A stretch of DNA of 64,000 nt, taken from positions 402,497,275-402,561,274 of the forward strand of contig CM046878.1 in assembly GCA_025667525.1 (NCBI GenBank). The letters run 5' to 3'. Below are positions 55,969 to 64,000 of this stretch, one piece after another. Origin of the DNA: Glebionis coronaria (lineage: Eukaryota > Streptophyta > Magnoliopsida > Asterales > Asteraceae). Each line of letters begins with the position of its first letter. Position 1 is the stretch's first letter. A program made the translations under genes and the position numbers. Below the pieces are notes generated by a model, which was not told where the DNA came from, did no database searches, and was given only the letters and a program-made list of their open reading frames with translations.

Positions 55969-58023
55969 TGTAAAACCCGCATGCTTTTACCATGAACAGT
56001 ATACTTATGATCGTACGTACAGGATTAAAACTTTCCTTATATAACATGAACACGTATCACGAATATTAATTACAAGAATTACGTACGTGTTATTACACGA
56101 TAAGTATTAAATACGTGTTAGTACACGATAATTATTAACAATAATAATTATAATCACGAACATAAAATCATGAACATGAAATCACGAACAGATAATTATG
56201 TACTTACGTAATTATTAATGCGACGAATGTCGTTACGTACAAGTAATTATAATAACATGAATAATTAATAATTACGTAACACGTAAACACGAACATTTAA
56301 CACGATTATTATTATTACGTATATTTAATCAACACGACAAGTAATTACGTACAAAATGCTTACGTTTAACACGTATAAGGATAACTGTGAAAATGCACGA
56401 CACTTAAACCACGAATACACGAAATATTTAACTTGTCGCGGGAATAACTAAAAAGATTAATAGGGGTGTGGTGTTGGGCCGGCGTCCAAAAAGAAGGAAG
56501 TGGGCTCAAGGCCCACTTGGGCTCCAAACCGTATAACAAGAATAAAAAGGACGGGGGTTTTGTTTTTTTTCTTTTCTTTCTGTCGACACAAACACCACAA
56601 ACAGGAAACCCTAAACATTAAACAACCGCCTCTTTTCCCTTTGTTCTTCTTTGCTGTCGTCGACCAACACTAAAAGAAACAAGGATGAGATCGTGGGCTG
56701 CAATTCAAGAAGAAGGATTGATTCATGTTTATGTTTTCCTTAAACCCTAAAAAAGCAAGTAAGAAACCATAATCTTGTTTTTATTTGTTTTTCCTTCGTT
56801 AATTGATCTAGCATTCGGGAAAATTGATTGATAAACATGTTAATTACAAGCCTAAATTATGCGGGTAAATGAGGTTGTTGTTTGGGTTTTGGATTTGCAC
56901 ACAAACCGAGAGTCCCAGACTCTCGGTGGGCTTTTTGCTCCGACAGCCGCAGCCCCTGCTGTCAGCAGAGGTACGTTTGGCTTGGCAGTGGCAATGGCGG
57001 CCTAGCAGGGGGAACCACTGGCTGCGGCCAGTGGTGTGTTTGGTCAATCAGTGGGAACCGAGACCCTAGTGGTCTCGGTGGGAATTCATTGACGGCAGGG
57101 GACACCGGCTGTTGCCGGTGGCAGCAACACAACTTCCAGGGGAAACTGGTAGTTAAGGGGCTGTTTGGATTTGGGTTTATAAACAGTTAAGGGGGTGTTT
57201 GACTAAGTGTTATAAAACATGCATTTTTTTATTCTATTAGTTTAATTAAGCATGTTAATTAAACTAATTATTATTCATGCTTTAGGATATAAATAATTTA
57301 AATAAAAACCACGATTTAAATTATGTTCAGCTTATTTATTTAAAACTTTGGTTAAATAATTATTTATATAATTATTCATGTACAAGTAATTAATTAAACT
57401 TAGTTAATTGAATTATAAAGTTTAATTTGTAAACCATGGATTATTATTAATTAATAAATACTTACAATGTCAGGCAATATTGTTGTTAATTAATAATTAC
57501 AAGTTTAGACTAAGTATTCATTTACTTAATTTAGACTATAGTATTAATTAATTATTTTAACATGGACTATAATTAATTAAAAATTATGACTTAGGTTATA
57601 ATTAATAAATACTAATACATGTTTTAACCTAAGTATTTTATACATTTTAAATTAACTAAATCATGCTTATATTTAATAAATCTTATAACCTATAGTTTAT
57701 CTAATGAACATGTGATAATTAATAAACTATATTATTAATCACATGACTTAGTATATTTAATCAGTAAAACTAAGCTTATATAATTAACTTATTAATCCAG
57801 CGTATTTCTAATTATGGAAACTTACTATTTTTAGAAACTTATATTTTTAGCAGTAAATTTTTTTTTGGAAACTTTTTATTTTTAGAAACTTTCTATTTTT
57901 GGAAACTTTCTATTTTAGGAAATCTACTATTTTTAGAAAGTTACTTATTATTACATAACAAGTATAATAATACAAGAATACAAGTAATACTTAATCAGAA
58001 TATACAAAATACACGATAAACAC
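55969..58023 (+). repeat. 3' LTR of element H, 5' part, interrupted by G
   Basis: It aligns with 48914 to about 51003 of the 5' LTR with scattered differences. It stops at ...cgataaacac where G begins; the rest should lie right of G, outside the window. Includes the matching hairpin cluster. Confidence 0.93.
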
Positions 58024-58447
58024 TAATAAGTGTGAAAACATGTATCCTTTTTCCACTTATTTCCAATAATAACAAGACCAAAACGTGTATTTTATGTCGT
58101 AAAAGTCGGAATTAGGCGTGGTTTGTGTTTTTATTGTGTTTTAGGACCAAAAGACGGAAAAGGAAGAAAACACGGGCTTTCACGGGCTTTTATCGAAGTA
58201 AACGAGAAAAGACGAAGTCAAAAGATCAAGAGTGCAAAAAGAACGGAAGTCCAAGGCCTATTATGAAGATTTATCGAATAAAAAGTCTAAAGACGGAAGT
58301 TTAATGAAGTTGAAGAACTCAAGTCTAATTATAGAAGAAAATTAAAAGACGAGTTCAAATCCCGAGACGACATCGAAAAAGACAAAGAATTTAGATCGAG
58401 TCGAGAAGTAAAAGAAAGAAGAAAGCATACATGCATTCCCCACTCCC

Positions 58448-58481
58448 TATATATACCCTCCTAATGACACATTAGGAGGGT
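58448..58481 (+). promoter_or_regulatory. TATA box and adjoining 11-bp hairpin of G
   Basis: TATATATA (58448-58455) overlaps the arm ACCCTCCTAAT (58455-58465), which pairs perfectly with ATTAGGAGGGT (58471-58481) around GACAC. Confidence 0.75.
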
Positions 58482-59039
58482 GTTAGTCATTAGCTAGTTT
58501 TAATTTTCTTGTTTTAGTTTTCATTTTAGAGAGAGAAAGTGTTTAACTTTATCTCACTAAAACTTCATCTTTTCTTTCAAATTAAGCTTTGTTTAATCTG
58601 TGTATTAGAGTTTCATTAATCAAAAGTTCATGTTTAAGCTTTTAATCTTTTAACTCTTTTTACCTTTCTTGATTTTGCTATTTTCCTTGATCCAAAACTT
58701 CATCTTTGATCCGAATAGTCCTTTATTCGTGTTTGATTTTGATGTTTTAGTGACTAAAAAGTTAGTCTTTTTAGTCCTTACTAAGCTTTCATACGATATA
58801 AGCTATAAGCTCTTTGTGCTTATTGGTTTATTTCATATTTATAGCTTATTGCATTTTCGGATTATTTAAAAAGTCTAGTGTTTTTAAAAGATTCGATTTA
58901 TTAAGTTTGCTTATTTGGAGTTTTGAAAGTTGCCAAAATTTATGCTTATTGAGTTGTTTAAGGTTCGCTTAAGGTAGCTTATTGAACGTGCTTATTGAAA
59001 TTTCAGCTTAACTTCATTTTCGGATTTCTGCTTCTGTTC

Positions 59040-59480
59040 ATCGCAATATTGGGTATTACGCATTACGATTGGTTGTTGGTTTCCATCGCAATAACCCATT
59101 GAGGGCTCTACTTTGCGATAACTTGGATTTTACCCCCTTATTCCGATCTGGGATTGCGATCGCTCATTGCGATCGCATATTCCGACGGGTGGTAAGGTTA
59201 CTTTGAGTCGAAACTCTGCCCAATTTTAGTTTACAACATTCCGATAGCTTGTATTCCGATCTGACATATTGCGACAGAAGTATTTCTCCCTTATTCCGAT
59301 TTGGACTTTGCGATAGAATCATATTGCGACAGAATTGACTTTGTTATTCCGATGGGTATTCAGATGAACATTCCGATGGCTTTTCACTTATATTATTCAG
59401 ATGACTTGTTTTAATAACATTCCGATGGTTCTACTTTTGGTGCATTCCGATAGAAAGGACTTGTTACATTCCGATTAATT
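59040..59480 (+). repeat. Array of ATTCCGAT(A/G)G and ATTGCGAT words in G LTR
   Basis: About 20 words in one orientation at irregular spacing. Same position as the arrays of A, F and the solo LTR, but a different word. Confidence 0.85.
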
Positions 59481-59735
59481 AAGTTTGTCAAGTTTTAAAG
59501 TTTTACAAGTTTTATATTTTAAGTCTTTTTCTAAATAAATTTTAGTTTAATTTTTTAAAAGCTTCTACTTTACTCAACGAAATCAATTGTTTTTAAGTTT
59601 AGAATTAGATAATCAAACCAAACCATCCTCTTGTTCACCAAAAGACAATTGATTCGCACTTTAAACTGGTAATCAATTCGAAAAGACTTGGAACAACGAA
59701 ATTATTTTATACTTGGCTAAAAGCTTTGTATTAAA

Positions 59736-59750
59736 TGACGCCGCTGCCGA
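59736..59750 (+). other. Degenerate primer binding site of G
   Basis: TGACGCCGCTGCCGA differs from the PBS of A by two G-to-A changes. Confidence 0.75.
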
Positions 59751-60003
59751 CTCTTTTCGTTAAGATTAACGGTTTCTAGTGAGAGACGCATTGGATTTTG
59801 GGGATCCGTTATTTTAGGAACGTTATTTTCCTTGATAAAAATTTTCAAAAATCCATAAAAATTATAAAAAATTTAAAAAATACAAAAACATTAAAAAATC
59901 ATAAAAAGAATTTCTTTTCCAAAGGTTTTGCACCATAAAGATATATATATATATATATATATATATTCTCTGTTTCTTTGATATCTTTTTCTTCTGCAGG
60001 TGT
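59751..60003 (+). other. Leader of G
   Basis: It shares CTCTT-TCGTTAAGAT, the tggatttt-ggatccgtt block and TGCAGGTGTATGCG with A. It contains an (AT)13 run at 59941-59966. Confidence 0.6.
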
Positions 60004-61422
60004 ATGCGTACTAGATCTTCAAATTATTCTGAGCCCGAGACTCGTGAAGATTTAGATATGGCTGGTGTGCATAACAACAATAACAACCCACCTCTACCCA
60101 ATTTGAATAACAATAACAACAACAACAATGTCCCCCTACCTGATTTACGAACAATGGAGGAACTGTGTCAACCCACCATGAACGGACGCGGAGGACCGAT
60201 TGCGCCGATGCAAATCACGGCTCCTGAATTTTCGTTGAAGCATCACATGATCCAGCTAGTTCAAAACGCTTGCCCGTTTAGCGGATTACCGGATGATGAT
60301 GCCAACAAACATCTAGAAAAGTTCATTACTGTCACTCAAAGCAGGAAACTACCTGGTGCTTCCATGAATTTTCTTCGCCTTCACCTCTTTCCACACACTT
60401 TATCCCATCATGCCGAAAAATGGTTTGATCGTCTCCCCAAAAACTCAATTCAAACATGGGATGACATGACTCAAAAAATTTTGTCGCGCTACTTTCCACC
60501 ATCCATGGTCACTAGTCTTCGCAACCAAATAAGTGGATTCACACAAGAACCTGATGAGTCACTTTTCGATGCTTGGGAACGCTATAATGTCTTGATCGAC
60601 CGTTGTCCGAACCATAACATGCTCCCCGTTACTTTGATTGATACTTTCTATAATGGTCTAACTTTTCGTGATCGTGATATGATTAATGCTGCCGTCGGTG
60701 GTACATTCATGAAGAGACGACATGAGGAGTGTAGATAGCTGATAGAGAACATGACCACTCACCACAAAAATTGGGACTCATCTGCATCTTCAAGAAATAA
60801 TCAGAGGGCCAATGTTTCTTCTACATCATCTAACCCAGAGCTCACCGAACTTACTCGCCAAATAGCTGAGATGAACAAAAACTTGTTAACCATGGCTACA
60901 AACCAATTTCAACAAGCCAAAGCTATTGCACCTTCTTGTGAGATTTGCGGGGGTTCTCATTCATACATCGATTGTCCTTCTACTCTTGACAATCCAGAAA
61001 ATGTGTACGCCGCTAATGGTAACTTTGCTACAGGAGGCTACCAAGCACGTCCTCAAGGAGACCGTAACTTGCTAAGTTATCGTTCCAACAATTATCTATC
61101 TCCACCAGGTTTTTCTCCTCAAAACCAAAACCAAAACAATTTCAACCGCAACAATCAAAGCCAACCTCGAGCTACCAATCAATTTCAATCCCAAAGAAAC
61201 CCATATCCACCTCAAGGAAATAATTCAACTTACCAAGCCCTACCTCTCAACCAACCCACGTCATTGAACCAAGACCTCGAAACTTACATGAGGACCAATA
61301 GAGAGATGGTGACGAATCTTCAAAGCCAATTCATTAACTTGAAAGTGGACATGGAAAAACAAGGGAACGATATTCGAGCTGAGCTAAGGAATGATATGGC
61401 GAAACAAGGGAATGCTCTTTAA
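60004..61422 (+). pseudogene. G gag, broken by two stops
   Basis: One frame with TAG at 60736 and TAA at 61420. It begins MRTRSSNYSEPE like A's MRTRSTSYQEPE, then an Asn-rich segment. The capsid (LHLFPHTLSHHAEKWFDRLP, KILSRYFPPSMVTSLRNQI, FYNGLTFRDRDMINAAVGG) is strongly diverged from A. A zinc knuckle CEICGGSHSYIDC of CX2CX3HX4C type keeps all ligands. From QARPQGDRNLLSYRSNNYLSPPGF onward it is almost the same as A. Confidence 0.92.
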
Positions 61423-62691
61423 GCCGACATGAGAAACTCCATGAACAATAAAACGAATAACTTAAGGGATATGATGGCTAGTTTTTTCCCAAGTAATCAA
61501 GCCTCTGGTTCGGGTACTCTTACGAGTAACACCGTTGCTAATCCCAGAGGGGAGATGAAAGCAATCACCACTCGCAGTGGCAAAGGTTTAAAGGAACCCG
61601 AGATTCCTACACCTACACCGGTGATTGTGATAAAGGAAAACGAGTCCCCTTCTCCAATACCACCACCTTCTACTCCCGCCCCTCCACCACCCATGGATGT
61701 GAGTGAGAATTCCATTCCGAAGCCTTCATCTCAACCCAATATACCTTATCCCTCAAGGTTGAGGAAAGAGAAATTGAAGAACAAGGATGATATTCAGGTT
61801 TCTAACTTTCTCAAAATGTTTAAACAACTAAATTTCAATATCTCCTTTGCTGAGGCTCTCGCTCACATGCTGAAGTATGCTAATATGTTTAAGGATCTTT
61901 TAAGTGATAAGGAAAAATTGCTCGACATCGCCAATACCCAATTAAATGAGAAATGTTCTGCCGTTCTTTTGAGAAAACTTCCGGTTAAGTTAGGAGATCC
62001 GGGTCGTTTCCTCATTCCTTGCAACTTCCCCGGGGTAGAGAATTGTATGGCCCTAGCCGACCTAGGTGCTAGTATCAACTTAATGCCTTTAAGTGTTTGG
62101 AAACAATTATCTCTACCCGAGCTAGTCCCCACACAAATGACATTGGAATTAGCTAACCGTACGGTTGCTTATCCAGTGGGGATAGCCGAAGACGTCTTCG
62201 TCGGCGTCGACAAATTCACCTTTCCGGCGGATTTTGTTGTCGATGACTATGAAATGGATCCCCGTGTTCCATTAATCGTTGGACGTCCATTCCTGAGGAC
62301 CGGTCGCACTCTCATTGATGTAGCCGCTGGCGAATTAATCATGAGAGTTGGTGACGATAAAATTGTCTTCAACATGGGTAAACTTTCTAAACAGCCTTCT
62401 GAAAATACGAGCGTTAATTTCATTGACATTCTTGATGAGGCTTGTGAAGAACATTTCAAAGACGCATGTAAAAGTGGTTCTTCTTCTCTACCCATTGTTG
62501 AGACCGTTGCCTCTATTGCTCCATCACTAAATCCATTCGGAGAAAGTGATTTCATCTTAAATGAATTTGAAGCAACTTTGGGAGATATGGACTTGCAATA
62601 TGACGATTCTCCCTCCAATTGGGATGAAGACATTCGTACCATATCTCTCGACCATCTCTTAAGGATATCTCTATCAATGATCCGACTTTGA
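61423..62691 (+). pseudogene. G gag tail and protease
   Basis: Same frame. A Pro-rich linker is followed by SNFLKMFKQLNFNISFAEAL and the protease (MALADLGASINLMPLS, VGRPFLRTGRTLIDV, VFNMGKLS). An acidic linker ends at a frameshift, so the stop at 62689 is not natural. Nearly the same protein as C and A. Confidence 0.93.
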
Positions 62692-63730
62692 CTCCGCCGT
62701 CCATCAAAAATCCTCCGGATTTAGAGCTTAAGGATCTTCCGTCGAGTACGTTTTCCTTGAAGACAACAAGAAGTTACCGGTCATCATCGCTAAGGACTTG
62801 AAAGAAGAAGAAAAATCCCGACTTATCACCGTGCTGAAGAATCATAAGAAAGCGATTGCTTGGAAGATCTCCGATATTCGTGGAATTAATCCTCACTTTT
62901 GCACACATAAAATTCTCATGGAGGACGACTTTAACCCCACTATTCAAAGCCAAAGAAGGGTGAATCCCAAGATCCATGATGTTATAAAAAAAGAGGTTAT
63001 CAAACTTCTTGATGCGGGCATGATCTATCCTATCTCGGATTCACCATGGGTTAGTCCAGTCCATTGTGTGCCTAAGAAAGGCGGAATCACCGTGGTGCCC
63101 AACGAAAACAACGAGTTGATTCCTACTCGTCTCGTTACAGGGTGGAGAGTTTGTATAGACTATCGCAAACTCAATGATGCTACGAGAAAGGATCATTTTC
63201 CCCTTCCTTTCATGGACCAAATGCTTGAACGTCTAGCAGGTAATGACTATTAGTGCTTCTTAGACGGTTTCTCGGGTTATTTTCAAATACCCATCGATCC
63301 TCAAGACCAAGAGAAAACCATATTCACTTGTCCTTATGGAACATTTGCTTACAAAAGAATGCCTTTCGGCTTATGCAATGCTCCTGGGACATTCCAAAGG
63401 TGTATGATGGCTATCTTCCATGACATGGTTGAAGAAACTATAGAAGTATTCATGGATGATTTCTCGGTCTATGGCGATTCCTTCTCTTCTTGCCTTGCCA
63501 ATTTGGAACGCATGCTTAAGCGGTGTGAAGACACTCGCCTTGTTCTGAATTGGGAAAAATGCCATTTCATGGTAAAAGAAGGCATTGTGCTTGGACATAA
63601 AATCTCTAAAGCCGGTTTTGAAGTGGACCGTGCTAAAGTGGATGTCATAGCCAAATTACCTCCACCTTCAACCGTGAAGGGTGTGAGAAGTTTTCTGGGT
63701 CAATGGGGCTTCTATCGTCGATTCATTTAA
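62692..63730 (+). pseudogene. G reverse transcriptase
   Basis: A small deletion near 62743 (LKDLPS then EYVFLE) shifts the frame. RT then reads from 62798 with RRVNPKIHDVIKKEV, GWRVCIDYRKLND, a TAG at 63251 (a Tyr codon in A), [15 protein letters not shown] and FMDDFSVYGDSF with the Asp pair. It ends at TAA 63728 (Gln codon in A). Confidence 0.92.
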
Positions 63731-64000
63731 GATTTCTCTAAAATCGCTCGCCCGATGAACCACCTCTTGGAAAAGATACTCCTTTCATCTTTTCCAAAGA
63801 GTGTCTTGAATCCTTCAATCTTCTTAAGGATAAGCTTACTAAGGCACCGGTCTTGGTTACCCCTAATTGGGAGCTACCTTTCGAATTGATGTGTGATGCT
63901 AGCGACTTTTCTATTGGAGCGGTTTTGGGCCAAAGAGTGAACAAACACTTCCAACCAATCCATTACGCTAGCAAGACAACGACGGGGGCTCAATTGCATT
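63731..64000 (+). pseudogene. G RNase H start, cut by window end
   Basis: [15 protein letters not shown] is followed by a 1-nt deletion in an A-run near 63771. Then [25 protein letters not shown] and [20 protein letters not shown], the RNase H N-terminus, run to the window edge. Confidence 0.9.

Larger units (their letters stand above)
48914..58023 (+). mobile_element. Element H: large LTR element with initiator-Met PBS, probably non-autonomous
   Basis: 5' LTR 48914-52143, PBS 52148, internal region 52161-55955, PPT 55956-55968, and a 3' LTR from 55969 that is interrupted by G at 58024 and should continue right of the window. TGTAAAACCC ends, the iMet primer and the AGGGGGGAAGAG PPT suggest a chromovirus-type gypsy ancestry. 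No protease, RT, RNase H or integrase motif was found, so it fits the LARD class. Confidence 0.85.
58024..59733 (+). repeat. 5' LTR of element G, TA...TA termini
   Basis: TAATAAGTGTGAAAAC... to ...GCTTTGTATTA, 1710 bp. The ends match the solo LTR, whose TSD confirms them. Contains a TATA/hairpin and a word array. Confidence 0.93.
58024..64000 (+). mobile_element. Element G: Athila-like retrotransposon, 5' part
   Basis: 5' LTR with TA...TA ends, degenerate PBS, leader, gag, protease, RT and the start of RNase H before the window ends. The left TSD should be aacac (58019-58023). Several stops and frameshifts show it is inactive. Confidence 0.93.

Noticed and set aside
56869..57190. Gly/Trp-rich frames of 66-102 codons in H LTR
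   Set aside because: They follow the G+C-rich hairpin cluster; the corresponding frames in the other LTR are not kept.

Overview
This window is a piece of a large, repeat-rich plant nuclear genome, most likely an angiosperm. I see no host gene, tRNA or rRNA gene. Essentially every base I can assign belongs to LTR retrotransposons inserted into one another. The evidence is Athila-type Ty3/gypsy gag-pol with tRNA-Asp-like primer sites, a Sirevirus-like Ty1/copia polyprotein, an initiator-Met primer site in a third class, and perfect 5-bp target duplications at several junctions. The species cannot be named from the sequence.

Layout, using private letters. F (1-1772, +) is the 3' end of an Athila-like element inserted in the 3' noncoding part of E (1773-~5273, +; 3' LTR 2282-~5273). 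E in turn appears to sit in the 3' noncoding region of D (~5274-9335, +; 3' LTR 7449-9335). D interrupts the integrase of C, an Athila-like element on the minus strand (9336-11907 plus 38389-41443). C is also split in its protease/RT linker by B (11908-38388, +; TSD gtcac), an Athila-like element with 3.9-kb LTRs. B is split in its RT by A (19640-30356, +; TSD tttat), the youngest and best-preserved element, with 1437-bp LTRs differing at about two dozen sites. To the right lies a minus-strand Sirevirus-like copia element, I (~42190-48913). It holds a solo LTR (44337-46254; TSD ggcac) and element H (48914-58023; ~3.2-kb LTRs, initiator-Met PBS, no recognisable Pol). The 3' LTR of H is interrupted by G (58024-window end), another Athila-like element whose LTRs end in TA...TA. 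If C lies inside I, nesting reaches I>C>B>A and I>C>D>E>F.

Coding state: all gag-pol genes are broken. In A a single frame encodes Gag-PR-RT-RNaseH-IN with only two in-frame stops. B has many stops and lacks RNase H. C lacks nearly all of gag. G has stops and frameshifts. H is probably non-autonomous.

The most interesting material is noncoding. (1) Every 3' end seen (A, B, D, E, F, H) has a short hairpin, mostly with an AGGA/AGGG-type loop, 3-7 nt upstream of the polypurine tract (PPT). A second dyad lies at the very start of the adjoining LTR, so the PPT sits between two stem-loops. A, B and D carry extra internal copies of the hairpin+PPT unit whose PPT wording matches that element's own terminal PPT, and one stem pair covaries between families. 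(2) The LTR of H holds a run of six or more near-perfect hairpins in about 250 bp. (3) LTRs of A, F, G and the solo LTR carry arrays of a short CpG-containing word (TTCCGAATAG and relatives), in F folded into two 13-bp palindromes. All structural claims come from reading by eye; folding and covariation statistics have not been run.
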